A stretch of 64,000 nt of DNA from Halomonas alkalisoli (lineage in GTDB: Bacteria > Pseudomonadota > Gammaproteobacteria > Pseudomonadales > Halomonadaceae): the NCBI RefSeq assembly GCF_021412585.1, contig NZ_JAKCMI010000015.1:86000-149999 (forward strand), written 5' to 3'. The notes under the pieces were generated by a model. The model saw nothing but the letters and a program-made list of their open reading frames with translations. It did no database searches and was not told the origin of the DNA. The position numbers and the translations under genes were made by a program. This document shows positions 28,222 through 36,627 of the stretch, piece after piece; position 1 is the stretch's first letter; every line of letters starts with the position of its first letter.

Positions 28222-29718
28222 ATGATGACTCCCGAACGTTTCCGTGACCTGGCCGAGGCCGGCTACAACCGCATTCCGGTCACCCGCGAGGTGCTGGCGG
28301 ATCTCGACACGCCGCTCTCCACCTATTTGAAGCTCGCCGACGAGCCCTGGACCTTCCTGCTGGAGTCGGTGCAGGGCGGTGAGAAGTGGGGCCGCTACTC
28401 CATTATCGGGCTGCCTTGTCAGGAGCGAATCGAGGTTCACGGATTTACCGTCAGCCATATCATCAACGGTGAGCAGCAGGGCATGACCGAGGTGGAGGAT
28501 CCGCTCGACTGGATCGAGCAGTTTCATGCCGGCTTCAAGGTGCCTCGGCTGGATGATCAGCCCCGCTTCGATGGTGGCCTGGTGGGCTACTTCGGCTACG
28601 ACACCATCCGCTATATCGAACCGCGGCTGCGTGGGCCCCATGTGGCTGCCAAGGCCGATCCGCTGGGCGTCCCTGACATCCTGCTGATGGTCTGCGATGA
28701 CCTGGTGGTGTTCGACAATCTCTCGGGCCGGCTGACACTCTGGACCCATGCCGACCCTGCCCACCCGGACGCCTATGAGGCGGCGGTGGACCGGCTGCAG
28801 CGGCTCGAGGTGCGGCTGCGCAGTGCCACGCTCAACACCATCAGCCCCGGCACCGGCCGCAGCGCGGTGGAGGAGGGGCACTTCACCTCCGGCTTCACCG
28901 AGGCGGGCTTCAAGGCCGCCGTGGAGACGATCAAGGAGTACGTGCTGGCCGGCGACGTCATGCAGTGCGTGCCTTCCCAGCGCATGTCGATTCCCTACCA
29001 GGCCTCGCCGCTGGACCTCTATCGCGCCCTGCGAAGCCTCAACCCCTCGCCCTACATGTTCTTTTTCAACCTCGACGACCACCACGTGGTGGGCTCCTCG
29101 CCGGAGATCCTCACCCGCCTGGAGGATGGCGAAGTGACGGTACGTCCGATTGCCGGCACCCGGGTTCGGGGCAAGACCGAGGAGGAGGACAGGGCGCTGG
29201 AGGCCGACCTGCTGGGCGATCCCAAGGAGATCGCCGAGCATCTGATGTTGATCGACCTGGGGCGCAACGACGTGGGGCGCATCAGCGAGACCGGCTCGGT
29301 GGTGGTGACCGACCAGATGGCCGTGGAGCGCTACTCCCACGTAATGCACATCGTCTCCAATGTCACCGGAAAGCTGCGGCCGGGGCTCTCCGCCATGGAT
29401 GTGCTGCGTGCCACCTTCCCGGCGGGCACGCTTTCCGGTGCGCCCAAGATTCGCGCCATGGAGATCATCGACGAGCTGGAACCGGTGAAGCGCGGCATCT
29501 ACTCCGGGGCGGTGGGCTATCTCTCCTGGCACGGCAACATGGACACTGCCATCGCCATCCGCACGGCGGTGATCAAGGACGGGATGCTGCACGTGCAGGC
29601 CGGGGCCGGCATCGTCGCCGACTCGGTGCCCGAGATGGAGTGGCAGGAAACCCTCAACAAGGGGCGGGCGATCTTCCGCGCCGTGGCCATGGCCGAGAAG
29701 GGGCTGGATAATCTCTAG
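28222..29718 (+). CDS. trpE: Anthranilate synthase component I
   Basis: Chorismate to anthranilate with ammonia from TrpG. 498 residues. The N-terminal part contains [20 protein letters not shown] and [19 protein letters not shown]. The chorismate-binding half has [66 protein letters not shown] and [20 protein letters not shown]. Start is one of two tandem ATGs (28222/28225). There is no attenuator directly upstream, so it is probably co-transcribed with rpe-gph. Its TAG stop lies inside the terminal repeat of a MITE-like element. Confidence 0.96.
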   Translation: MMTPERFRDLAEAGYNRIPVTREVLADLDTPLSTYLKLADEPWTFLLESVQGGEKWGRYSIIGLPCQERIEVHGFTVSHIINGEQQGMTEVEDPLDWIEQFHAGFKVPRLDDQPRFDGGLVGYFGYDTIRYIEPRLRGPHVAAKADPLGVPDILLMVCDDLVVFDNLSGRLTLWTHADPAHPDAYEAAVDRLQRLEVRLRSATLNTISPGTGRSAVEEGHFTSGFTEAGFKAAVETIKEYVLAGDVMQCVPSQRMSIPYQASPLDLYRALRSLNPSPYMFFFNLDDHHVVGSSPEILTRLEDGEVTVRPIAGTRVRGKTEEEDRALEADLLGDPKEIAEHLMLIDLGRNDVGRISETGSVVVTDQMAVERYSHVMHIVSNVTGKLRPGLSAMDVLRATFPAGTLSGAPKIRAMEIIDELEPVKRGIYSGAVGYLSWHGNMDTAIAIRTAVIKDGMLHVQAGAGIVADSVPEMEWQETLNKGRAIFRAVAMAEKGLDNL

Positions 29719-29882
29719 GAGCCTGTCGGACTTAACGCTGATCTACTGCGAGATCCGGTCTTTCGGCCAATTTCATTCGATCTGATTCGTTAAATAGCGG
29801 GCTATTCGCCTCATCAGATCGATAAACTTGTCTCGAAATCCAAATCTCTCGTGACGATCGGTCAAACCCGACAGGCTCCTAG
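29715..29882. repeat. 168-bp MITE-like element at the trpE stop codon
   Basis: Perfect 15-bp terminal inverted repeats CTAGGAGCCTGTCGG (29715-29729) and CCGACAGGCTCCTAG (29868-29882). Internally there is a second palindrome (TCGATCTGATTCGTTAAATAGC... with TCAGATCGA, about 29778-29823). It encodes nothing. A second, shorter copy lies at 48893-48954 after serS, with the same first ~33 and last ~28 bases. The trpE stop TAG is part of the left repeat. It looks like an IS-end-derived miniature element; the parent IS is not in the window. Confidence 0.8.
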
Positions 29883-29926
29883 AACCTGACGGGACGCAGG
29901 TGCCGACCACGCGCACCTGAGCCGAC

Positions 29927-29945
29927 GGCGGCCCCTGGGGCCGCC
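29927..29945. terminator. Hairpin between trpE and the metal-binding protein gene
   Basis: GGCGGCCCC / GGGGCCGCC (29927-29935 and 29937-29945), a near-perfect GC palindrome with a minimal loop, downstream of the minus-strand gene's stop. There is no T-run on either strand, so terminator function is uncertain. Confidence 0.45.
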
Positions 29946-29963
29946 GCTCTCAGCGACCCGGGC

Positions 29964-30953
29964 TCATGCGTCCTCGGCCTGCTTCTCCTCGGTCTTCTCT
30001 TCGCTTCTCTCTTCTGACGTGTCTTCGTCGTCTTCGTCCGCTGGCTCCTCCTCTCCGAGCAGAGCTGCGCGGATCAGCGAGGCGTTGTGACGCATCAGCG
30101 AGACGTAGTTGGCGGCGTCTCCGTCCGGCTCACTCAGTGAGTCGACGTAGAGCGGGCCGGCCACGGCAAGGCCGGTGTCGGAGGCGATACTGCTGACATA
30201 GCGGTCGGAAATGGTGCTTTCCCAGAACAGGGCGGCCGGCTGCACTTCGTTGATCAGGTCGATGATTCGCATCACCTGCTGGGGTGAGCCTTCGGTCTCG
30301 GCATTGGTACCCCAGATGCCGTCATGACGGAACTCATAGGCATCGGCAAAATACACGAAGGCGGCCTCGCTGGTGATCAGCAGACGCTCCCCTTCGGGAA
30401 TGTCGGCGAGGGTTGCCCTGATCTCCTTGTGCAGCGACGCGAGGGTTTCGCGCGCCTTGTCTGCGCGGGAATGGAAGTTGTCGGCGGCCTCCGGATGCAG
30501 GTCGGCCAGTGTTTCTGCAATGACCTGAACATAGGCCGCGGCCGCACGGGGGTCCATCCACAGGTGAGGGTCCGGTTCGCCACTGTATTCGCCGGTGACG
30601 ATGGGCAGGGTGGGATACTCCGACGCTTCCGCCAGCGGTATCAGCGGGGCCTCGTTGCCCATGGTGGCATGCACCTGGCGCATCCACTGCTCCAGCTCAT
30701 AGCCGTTGTAGAACACGATGTCGGCGTCTTCCAGGGCGATGAAATTATTGGGGGTCAGTTCCCATTCGTGGACTTCGGCCCCTGGCGGGGTGAGCGTCTC
30801 CAGGCGAATGTCATCGCCACCGACCTGGGCCACGAGATCGCCGAGAATCGAAAAGGTGGCTACCACCTTGGGTGATGCTGCTGCCTGAGTGGTGCCGGCC
30901 ATGGCAGCCAGGGGCAGAGCCAGCCAGAGCAGAGCATGGCGGGATGGGCGCAT
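29964..30953 (-). CDS. Metal ABC transporter substrate-binding protein (ZnuA/MntC cluster A-I)
   Basis: Periplasmic metal-binding protein, 329 residues, with signal peptide MRPSRHALLWLALPLAAMAGTTQAAA. Family marks are KVVATFSILGDLVAQVGGDD, the first ligand region GAEVHEWELTPNN, DPHLWMDPRAAAAYVQ, and FWESTISDRYVSSIASDTG. It lacks the His-rich loop typical of ZnuA, so Mn or Fe is as likely as Zn. The C-terminus is an unusual ~30-residue Glu/Asp/Lys tail. Start 30953 has AAGGAG. No permease or ATPase gene adjoins it, so its partners are elsewhere. Confidence 0.85.
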   Translation of the reverse strand: MRPSRHALLWLALPLAAMAGTTQAAASPKVVATFSILGDLVAQVGGDDIRLETLTPPGAEVHEWELTPNNFIALEDADIVFYNGYELEQWMRQVHATMGNEAPLIPLAEASEYPTLPIVTGEYSGEPDPHLWMDPRAAAAYVQVIAETLADLHPEAADNFHSRADKARETLASLHKEIRATLADIPEGERLLITSEAAFVYFADAYEFRHDGIWGTNAETEGSPQQVMRIIDLINEVQPAALFWESTISDRYVSSIASDTGLAVAGPLYVDSLSEPDGDAANYVSLMRHNASLIRAALLGEEEPADEDDEDTSEERSEEKTEEKQAEDA

Positions 30954-31075
30954 CGTCAATCTCCTTTTTGCGGTAGCGCGTCGGCACGATGATAGAGGCT
31001 GTCGTCTGGCCTGGCTAGCCGTGCCACGTTACGGGAAGTAGGTTCACGTCGATGAAGGCAAGACCAACCGGCGGA

Positions 31076-31105
31076 TTGACAGCCAGCCCGGCACAACGGC
31101 ACTAT
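31076..31105 (+). promoter_or_regulatory. Predicted promoter for the trp leader and trpGD
   Basis: A perfect -35 TTGACA (31076-31081) followed after 18 bases by a weak -10 CACTAT (31100-31105). Transcription would start roughly at 31112, about 18 bases before the leader-peptide ATG. No E. coli-style TrpR operator is recognisable. Confidence 0.5.
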
Positions 31106-31129
31106 TGTGGTATGACATCACCAGATCAC

Positions 31130-31162
31130 ATGCATTCGAGCCGGACGTGGTGGCGCTCCTGA
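31130..31162 (+). CDS. trpL: trp operon leader peptide MHSSRTWWRS
   Basis: A 10-codon frame, ATG CAT TCG AGC CGG ACG TGG TGG CGC TCC TGA, with two adjacent tryptophan codons at 31148-31153. It lies just before a pair of alternative hairpins and upstream of trpG. Tandem Trp codons in a tiny ORF before a terminator hairpin are the classic signature of ribosome-mediated attenuation. Known pseudomonad trpGDC operons are controlled in the same way. The ribosome binding site is weak. Confidence 0.85.
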   Translation: MHSSRTWWRS

Positions 31163-31165
31163 AGC

Positions 31166-31219
31166 GGGGCGGCATTCCTGTGTCTTGAATGACCATGCCG
31201 CCGTCGGGGCGGCATTTTT
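31166..31219 (+). promoter_or_regulatory. trp attenuator (antiterminator/terminator)
   Basis: Segment 2, GGGGCGGCAT (31166-31175), and segment 4, GGGGCGGCAT (31206-31215), are identical 10-mers. Both can pair with segment 3, ATGCCGCC (31195-31202). Pairing 3:4 gives an 8-bp stem with a 5-base loop followed by TTTT (terminator); pairing 2:3 blocks it. Segment 2 begins 4 bases after the leader stop codon. A ribosome stalled at the Trp codons 31148-31153 would therefore leave segment 2 free and allow read-through into trpG. Confidence 0.88.
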
Positions 31220-31321
31220 GTGCCTGGTGACCCTGCACGGCTGGCATGACCGACGCGCTCGATCTGGGTAACCCCTGCCTGGCCGCTGGCCAGCTGCAAC
31301 AGAACAGGACTTTATACAGCC

Positions 31322-31906
31322 ATGTCCGTGCTGATGATCGACAACTATGACAGCTTCACCTTCAATGTGGTGCAATATCTGGGTGAACTGGGGGCCAACG
31401 TGGTCACCCATCGCAACGATACCATCACCCTGGAAGAGATCGAGGCGCTGGCACCGAGCCATCTGGTCATTTCCCCCGGACCCTGTACGCCCAACGAGGC
31501 AGGCATCTCCATGGCGGCGATTCGCCACTTCGCCGGTCGCCTGCCGATTCTCGGTATCTGCCTGGGCCATCAGGCGATCGGCCAGGTCTATGGCGGCGAG
31601 GTCGTGCGGGCACCCCAGGTGATGCACGGCAAGACCTCCCGGATCCGTCACCATGGCCAGGGTGTCTTCGAAGGGCTGGAGGATCCGCTGGAGGTGACCC
31701 GCTATCACTCCCTCGTGGTGGCGGCCGACAGCCTGCCCGAGTGTATCGAGGTAACCGCCTGGACCGACGAGGACGACGTGACGCCGGGTTTGATCATGGG
31801 GCTGCGTCATCGTGAACTGGATATCGAAGGGGTCCAGTTCCACCCGGAGTCGATCCTGACACGCCAGGGGCATGAGTTGCTGGCCAATTTCCTGAAGCGT
31901 CGCTGA
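31322..31906 (+). CDS. trpG: Anthranilate synthase component II (glutamine amidotransferase)
   Basis: Class I glutamine amidotransferase supplying ammonia to TrpE, and possibly also to PabB at 53.6 kb as in species with one shared amidotransferase. 194 residues. [20 protein letters not shown] opens it; the oxyanion strand [11 protein letters not shown], nucleophile [11 protein letters not shown] (Cys80) and catalytic His/Glu in [10 protein letters not shown] are intact. It is preceded by the trp attenuator and followed by trpD after 33 bp. Confidence 0.96.
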   Translation: MSVLMIDNYDSFTFNVVQYLGELGANVVTHRNDTITLEEIEALAPSHLVISPGPCTPNEAGISMAAIRHFAGRLPILGICLGHQAIGQVYGGEVVRAPQVMHGKTSRIRHHGQGVFEGLEDPLEVTRYHSLVVAADSLPECIEVTAWTDEDDVTPGLIMGLRHRELDIEGVQFHPESILTRQGHELLANFLKRR

Positions 31907-31939
31907 TTCGCGCCCGACAGAGACAAAGGAGTTCCTGCC

Positions 31940-32959
31940 ATGCAGATGCGAGAGGCCATTGCCGCAGTGATGCGTCGCGATAACCTGAGCTTCGATGAGA
32001 CCCACGCGGTGATGCAGCAGATCATGACCGGCGAGGCCACCGATGCCCAGATAGGCGGCCTGCTGGTTGGCCTGGCCATGAAGGGCGAGACCGCCGAGGA
32101 GATCAGCGCGGCGGCCCAGGTCATGCGCGAGCTCATGAAGCGGGTCAGCGTCTCGGCCGAGAACGTGGTCGATATCGTCGGTACCGGCGGGGACGGTGCC
32201 AACCTGTTCAACGTCTCGACCGCCGCCAGCTTCGTGGCCGCCGCCGGTGGCGCCCATGTGGCCAAGCATGGCAACCGCAGCGTCTCCTCCTCCTCCGGCA
32301 GCGCCGACCTCTTCGACGTGGCGGGTATCCACCTGGACCTGAAGCCGGACCAGGTAGGGCGCTGTATCGAGCAGGTGGGTGTCGGTTTCATGTTTGCCCC
32401 CAACCATCACCCGGCCATGCGCTTTGCCGTCGGGCCGCGTCGGGAAATGGGCGTGCGCACCCTGTTCAACATCCTCGGGCCCCTCACCAACCCTGCCGGC
32501 GCCCCCAATCAGCTGCTGGGCGTCTACTCGCCGGAGCTGGTTCCGCTGATGGCCGAAGTGCTGCAGTATCTCGGCAGTCGCCATGTCATGGTGGTGCACG
32601 CCGAGGATGGGCTGGACGAAATCTCGCTGGCCGCACCGACCCAGGTGGCCGAGCTGAAGGACGGCGCGATTCGCCGCTACACGATCACTCCCGAGGAACT
32701 GGGTATCGAGCGTCACGACATGGCGTCGCTCAAGGTGGTCAGCGCCGAAGACAGCCTGCGCCTGGTGCGCGAGGCCCTGGTGGGTGAGGGGCTGGCGGCG
32801 GACATCGTCGCACTCAATGCCGGCGCTGCGCTCTACTGCGCGGATATTGCCGACACGCTGAAAGAGGGCGTGATGATGGCCCAGGATGCCCAGGCCTCCA
32901 AGTTGCCCCTGGAAAAAATGAAGGAACTGGCCGATTTCACCCGGGTGCTGATTCCCTGA
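31940..32959 (+). CDS. trpD: Anthranilate phosphoribosyltransferase
   Basis: Joins anthranilate to PRPP. 339 residues. Marks are IGGLLVGLAMKGETAEEI, the PRPP-binding DIVGTGGDGANLFNVSTAASFV, AKHGNRSVSSSSGSADL, HPAMRFAVGPRREMGVRTLFNILGPLTNPA and VHAEDGLDEISL. It shares the trpG operon. The next plus-strand gene is trpC, but a minus-strand PPTase gene separates them, so trpC needs its own promoter or read-through. Confidence 0.97.
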   Translation: MQMREAIAAVMRRDNLSFDETHAVMQQIMTGEATDAQIGGLLVGLAMKGETAEEISAAAQVMRELMKRVSVSAENVVDIVGTGGDGANLFNVSTAASFVAAAGGAHVAKHGNRSVSSSSGSADLFDVAGIHLDLKPDQVGRCIEQVGVGFMFAPNHHPAMRFAVGPRREMGVRTLFNILGPLTNPAGAPNQLLGVYSPELVPLMAEVLQYLGSRHVMVVHAEDGLDEISLAAPTQVAELKDGAIRRYTITPEELGIERHDMASLKVVSAEDSLRLVREALVGEGLAADIVALNAGAALYCADIADTLKEGVMMAQDAQASKLPLEKMKELADFTRVLIP

Positions 32960-33011
32960 TTACCTGGCTAAACTTCCTGACCGAAAATTCCTGGCCGCCC
33001 CAGGTAGCTTT

Positions 33012-33749
33012 TCAGGCGGGCAGCGCCACCAGGCTGAGAAGGCGGCCCTCGTGCAGACAGACTTCGCCCGCGACTTCGCGGCCGGCCGGCCAGCCGAGCC
33101 CCAGGTCACTGAGCAGGCGCAGACGCACCGTGCCGATGCCGTGCCAGGCCACCAGCTCGGCAGCCTGAAAATGGAACATCTGGCCTACCACCGGATAGAG
33201 CGCCTTGAACAGGCTCTCCTTGAGGGAAAAGGCCGCGGTTACCATCAGGCCGATCTCTGGCTCAGGCAACCGCTCGAGGCGAGCGGTTTCCAAGGGCGTG
33301 AGCACTCTTCTGGCCAGGCGAAGCGCCTGGGCGGCATCCAGCAGCCGCTCGGCGTCCAGGCCGAGCCCCAGGTAGGCCTGCCTGGGGGCAACCAGCGCGG
33401 CGGCCCAGCCATCGTTATGGGTAATGGCGCCCACGCAGTCACCGGGCCAGCAGGGGGAGCGGTCATCGTTCATGCCTGGCGTCGCGTCCCTGCCGTCCAG
33501 CAGCCATAGGCCGCGCCTTGCACACAGGCGTCCGGCGATGAACTCGGCACGTCGCTTGGCGACGGCGCTGTGCAGGCGTTGGGGCAGGGCAATGCCCTGA
33601 TAGCCGGAGAGGGAGGCATCGTGGTCGTCTGTCAGCTCGCCGAACAGCGTAGCGTCGAAGCGCGTCGCGACCAGGCGGGCGCCCGTCAGCGGCAAGGCCC
33701 AGGGCCAGACGCTGGTGAATGGCTCATGAAATGTCGGCGTGGTTTCCAT
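33012..33749 (-). CDS. 4'-phosphopantetheinyl transferase, EntD-like
   Basis: Predicted to activate carrier proteins by transfer of phosphopantetheine from CoA. 245 residues. KRRAEFIAGRLCARRGL (N-terminal CoA-binding region), GAITHNDGWAAALVAP (altered S-H motif), LGLGLDAERL (metal-binding Asp/Glu, usually GIDxE) and FSLKESLFKALYPVVGQMF (core W/FSxKEAxxK motif) match the EntD/Sfp superfamily. It lies antisense between trpD and trpC, which is not the usual place. No NRPS or siderophore genes are seen nearby. Confidence 0.85.
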   Translation of the reverse strand: METTPTFHEPFTSVWPWALPLTGARLVATRFDATLFGELTDDHDASLSGYQGIALPQRLHSAVAKRRAEFIAGRLCARRGLWLLDGRDATPGMNDDRSPCWPGDCVGAITHNDGWAAALVAPRQAYLGLGLDAERLLDAAQALRLARRVLTPLETARLERLPEPEIGLMVTAAFSLKESLFKALYPVVGQMFHFQAAELVAWHGIGTVRLRLLSDLGLGWPAGREVAGEVCLHEGRLLSLVALPA

Positions 33750-33957
33750 TGGTGAATTCTGGCACGTGCCCGCCTGCTGCTGCCAGCCTTCCCATGACGG
33801 TGCCTGGGCGCCGGGAGTGGGGGTGGAGAGGGTGCCGGGAGTGCGCGCAGGCAGCCAACTTGGGCAGTCGCTCTTTCAATGTCGCGCGGGTGATAGGTAA
33901 GATGGTTCGCTTACCGGCTTTATCCGCGGCCAGTGCCGCCCGTACCGAGACATCATC

Positions 33958-34767
33958 ATGAGCCCGACGCAGGACGCACCTCCTACCATTCTGACCCGCA
34001 TCCTGGCCCGCAAGGATGAGGAAGTCGCCGAGCGGCAGCGCGCCGTACCGGAGACAGAGCTATTGGCGCTGGCCGAGCGACAGGAGTCGCCTCGCGGCTT
34101 CATTGCAGCGCTGAAGCGGAGCATCGATGAGGGCGACCCGGCGGTGATCGCCGAGATCAAGAAGGCCTCGCCCTCACGGGGTGTCATGCGCGAAGATTTC
34201 CAGCCCGGCGAGATCGCCAGGAGCTATGCCGCCGGTGGCGCCTCCTGCCTCTCGGTACTGACCGATGCCGACTTCTTCCAGGGCCATGAAGACTTCCTGA
34301 TCGAAGCCCGTGAGGCCTGCGACCTGCCAGTGATTCGCAAGGACTTCATCACCCACGGCTACCAGGTCAGCGAGGCGCGTGCCATCGGTGCCGACTGCAT
34401 CCTGCTGATCGCCGCCGCCCTGGATGACGCCCGCATGGCCGATCTATACCAGCAGGCGGTGCTGCTGGGCATGGATGTGCTGGTGGAAGTGCACGACGTC
34501 CATGAGCTCGAGCGCGCGCTGAAGCTGGGAATCGACCTGGTGGGCATCAATAATCGCAACCTGCACACCTTCGAGACTCGCCTGGAAACCACGCTGGACA
34601 TGCTGGCGCATATCCCGGCGGGCATCACCGTAGTGACCGAGTCCGGCATCAATACTCGCAGTGACATGCTTCGCATGCGCGAACACGACGTGAATGGCTT
34701 CCTCGTCGGCGAGGCCTTCATGCGCGAGGAAGACCCCGGCGAAGCGCTGCGGCGACTCTTCTTCTAA
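33958..34767 (+). CDS. trpC: Indole-3-glycerol-phosphate synthase
   Basis: Ring closure of the tryptophan pathway. 269 residues, a TIM barrel without a fused TrpF domain. [18 protein letters not shown] opens the protein after a short tail. [76 protein letters not shown] and [16 protein letters not shown] are all present. It is divergent from the PPTase gene with 208 bp between starts, so it has its own promoter region. The stop is followed by a terminator. Confidence 0.97.
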   Translation: MSPTQDAPPTILTRILARKDEEVAERQRAVPETELLALAERQESPRGFIAALKRSIDEGDPAVIAEIKKASPSRGVMREDFQPGEIARSYAAGGASCLSVLTDADFFQGHEDFLIEAREACDLPVIRKDFITHGYQVSEARAIGADCILLIAAALDDARMADLYQQAVLLGMDVLVEVHDVHELERALKLGIDLVGINNRNLHTFETRLETTLDMLAHIPAGITVVTESGINTRSDMLRMREHDVNGFLVGEAFMREEDPGEALRRLFF

Positions 34768-34789
34768 GCCACTTTTATTCCCACGAAAG

Positions 34790-34815
34790 AGGGCAGCCAC
34801 CGCGGCTGCCCTTTT
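34790..34815 (+). terminator. Intrinsic terminator after trpC
   Basis: AGGGCAGCC / GGCTGCCCT (34790-34798 and 34804-34812) with loop ACCGC, running into TTTT (34812-34815). It also marks the left edge of the duplicated array-head region A. Confidence 0.9.
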
Positions 34816-35230
34816 GGTTGGTGAGCTATCACTCACTCCCCGATCCCCCAATAACGCCACTTCCGCCATGCCCCCAATAGCGTTGATGAGCCAATGCTCG
34901 ACAATTTTGCGGGCATCTCTCCCTGCGGATAATATGAAAGCCAGGCTGCTGAGATAGCGCAAAGGACGAAAGGGACGCCCACTGGAAAGTCGTGTGCCGA
35001 TTTCCCTGGCGGTAGCGTGCCCCCACGTATGACACCCGCGACGACGGCAAGGCCGAAAGGATGATTGAAATGGCAAAGGCTGCACACACGCGAATTCTAT
35101 ATAGGCTGCCGAGTTATACTTAGTGTCGATTTTTCCAAGGGGTTATCCTGTGTCGTGCGTGCGGTATAACAAGGAATGAATGAGCAAGCTCGGGTATTTA
35201 ATAATAGAGCGTTCAGTCTAATACCTGTTA
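34790..35230 (+). repeat. Array-head region A (441 bp, diverged copy of region B)
   Basis: Non-coding stretch between trpC and the first cassette. It is homologous along its length to 42101-42540. Identical blocks include GGCTGCCC with a downstream TTTTGGT, TGGCGGTAGCGTGCC (35007-35021), CACGCGAATTCT (35087-35098) and GTCTAATACCTGTTA (35216-35230), separated by diverged and gapped sequence. Homology stops at the GTTA core where the cassette begins. A TATACT box near 35113 could be a -10 for the array. I see no integrase remnant. It may be an attI-type platform with its promoter; that is inference. Confidence 0.65.
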
Positions 35231-35248
35231 TGCACCAAGGAGATCGTT

Positions 35249-35614
35249 TTGAATAAGATTACGGTTGCTGACAAATTCGCGCTATTTGACGATGAATGGA
35301 CTCCGAAAGTCATCGCGGAATCCAATGGCCAATTGGTGAAGCTGGCGAAAGGCCGTGGCGAACTCGTTTGGCACTCTCACGAGAACGAGGATGAGTTGTT
35401 TCTAGTATTCAAAGGCCAGCTTACGATCAAGCTGCAAGACCGAGATATCGTACTTGGTCCTGGAGAAATGTTCGTCGTTCCGAAAGGCGTAGAACATTGT
35501 CCCTTTGCGGAACCAGATACGCATTTCATGATGATTGAACCCGCCAGTACACAACATACGGGATCACACCAAGCGGAAGTCACTGTTGCCGTCGATGAGC
35601 AAGAGTGGATTTGA
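35249..35614 (+). CDS. Cupin domain protein (cassette-borne)
   Basis: 121 residues with a single cupin barrel. Motif 1 is WHSHENEDELFLVFKGQL (two His and Glu metal ligands), and motif 2 is PGEMFVVPKGVEHCPFA. Function unknown; small cupins of this shape are often mannose-6-phosphate-isomerase-like. The start is TTG at 35249 with AGGAGA 6 bases before it; the only nearby ATG (35230, at the core site) is out of frame. GC content is clearly lower than core genes. It is flanked by core site GTTATGC and an attC-like site. Confidence 0.8.
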   Translation: MNKITVADKFALFDDEWTPKVIAESNGQLVKLAKGRGELVWHSHENEDELFLVFKGQLTIKLQDRDIVLGPGEMFVVPKGVEHCPFAEPDTHFMMIEPASTQHTGSHQAEVTVAVDEQEWI

Positions 35615-35615
35615 T

Positions 35616-35671
35616 GCATAACCAGTCGCTGCAGCCGACGGCTCCGCCGCGGCTGAGCTGGCACGTTAGCG
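35616..35671 (+). other. attC-like recombination site 1
   Basis: R'' GCATAAC (35616-35622), inner arms CAGCCG (35632-35637) and CGGCTG (35650-35655), and R' GTTAGCG (35665-35671): 56 bp with the imperfect dyad of integron attC sites. GCATAAC is the exact complement of the core GTTATGC (35227-35233) at the start of the cupin unit, as expected if both come from one circular cassette. Confidence 0.75.
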
Positions 35672-35684
35672 CCGGGGTGATCCC

Positions 35685-36128
35685 ATGACGGTGCGAGTGG
35701 AAAGAGCTGAGAAAGGGGACATGTCGCGGTTCGCTAGTATGGAGCGAGAGGCTGGTACGCGCGAATTCATTGTGCCCTATGAACCAGAGCTCCATCAGGA
35801 GCGATTTGTCGATCCCGACATTGTATATCTTCGAATAGTGAATGATCGAGAACTGGCTGGCTTCTTCATATTGGCCATTGACCCAGATGGCCATAGTGTC
35901 GAATTTAGGAGAGTCGTAGTCAAATCAAAGGGGCGCGGGGTCGGTCAGAGTGCCATTCCGGCGATGGAGGATTACTGCGCTAGCCAGCTCCGACGAACTC
36001 GAATATGGCTAGACGTCTTCGCGCATAATGCACGGGGGCGCCATATCTATGAGAAGCTCGGTTATAGACGGTACAGTGAGCGTGATCTTGAAGGCAAGCT
36101 GTTGTTGCTTTATGAGAAGCAGCTCTAG
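35685..36128 (+). CDS. GNAT family N-acetyltransferase (cassette-borne)
   Basis: 147 residues with one GNAT domain: LAGFFILAIDPDGHSVEFRRVVVKSKGRGVGQSAIPAM contains the acetyl-CoA loop (GRGVGQ), and NARGRHIYEKLGYRRYSERD is motif B. The substrate is unknown; antibiotic, amine or protein N-terminus are all possible. AT-richer than core genes. It starts 14 bp after the R' of attC 1 and is followed by a second attC-like site. Confidence 0.82.
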   Translation: MTVRVERAEKGDMSRFASMEREAGTREFIVPYEPELHQERFVDPDIVYLRIVNDRELAGFFILAIDPDGHSVEFRRVVVKSKGRGVGQSAIPAMEDYCASQLRRTRIWLDVFAHNARGRHIYEKLGYRRYSERDLEGKLLLLYEKQL

Positions 36129-36132
36129 CAAT

Positions 36133-36195
36133 CGCAAACAGTTCTTTCTATGGCACGGTCCTAGCTGCGCTCGGCCGCTGTGCAAGGCGTTACGA
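36133..36195 (+). other. attC-like recombination site 2
   Basis: R'' CGCAAAC (36133-36139) and R' GTTACGA (36189-36195), 63 bp. The inner arms GGCACGG and CCGCTGTGC are partly complementary. R'' differs by one base from the complement of the core GTTAGCG opening this unit. It is weaker than site 1. Confidence 0.5.
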
Positions 36196-36210
36196 AGTAA
36201 GGAATGAACG

Positions 36211-36627
36211 ATGTTGAAGCCTGTAATACAGGAAGAGCCTACAGGGTGCGGTATTGCGTCTGTTGCCAACATTCTGGGAAAGACCTATTCGGAAATGAAG
36301 GACACAGCAAACGCTATGGGTATCCATGCTGAAGATAAATCGCTTTGGTCTGATACCCAGTATGTGAGGAGGATGTTGTCTCATGCCGGGGCCGAGACGT
36401 CTGCCGATGAGATTCCTTTTGAATCATGGAGTACGCTGCCCGACTCGGCATTACTGTCTATCAAGCATCATCAGGAAGAGGGCAGAAACTTCTGGCACTG
36501 GGTTGTTTTCAAGCGTGTAGGTGGTCAGGCTTTTGTCCTGGATTCAGCAAGTTATCTTCCATCCAATATTCGAACGGACTTCAATGAAATGCAGCCCAAG
36601 TGGTTCATCGAGGTCAAGAATGCATAA
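36211..36627 (+). CDS. C39-like / papain-fold protein (cassette-borne)
   Basis: 138 residues. PTGCGIASVANILGKTYSEM carries a Cys in the C39/papain-like nucleophile context, FWHWVVFKRVGGQAFVLDSAS supplies the His and Asp, and the protein ends SNIRTDFNEMQPKWFIEV. There is no signal peptide and no transporter domain, so it is not a bacteriocin exporter peptidase; a stand-alone cysteine peptidase-like enzyme is the best description. AAGGA lies upstream of the ATG. It sits between attC-like sites 2 and 3. Confidence 0.65.
   Translation: MLKPVIQEEPTGCGIASVANILGKTYSEMKDTANAMGIHAEDKSLWSDTQYVRRMLSHAGAETSADEIPFESWSTLPDSALLSIKHHQEEGRNFWHWVVFKRVGGQAFVLDSASYLPSNIRTDFNEMQPKWFIEVKNA

Noticed and set aside
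28174..29592. 472-residue minus-strand frame inside trpE
   Set aside because: Shadow of trpE; no conserved motif.
31118..32716. 532-residue minus-strand frame over trpG/trpD
   Set aside because: Shadow covering two well-supported genes and the attenuator.
34829..35089. Minus-strand 86-residue frame in array head A as an integrase remnant
   Set aside because: No tyrosine recombinase motif is recognisable and the frame is not shared with head B.
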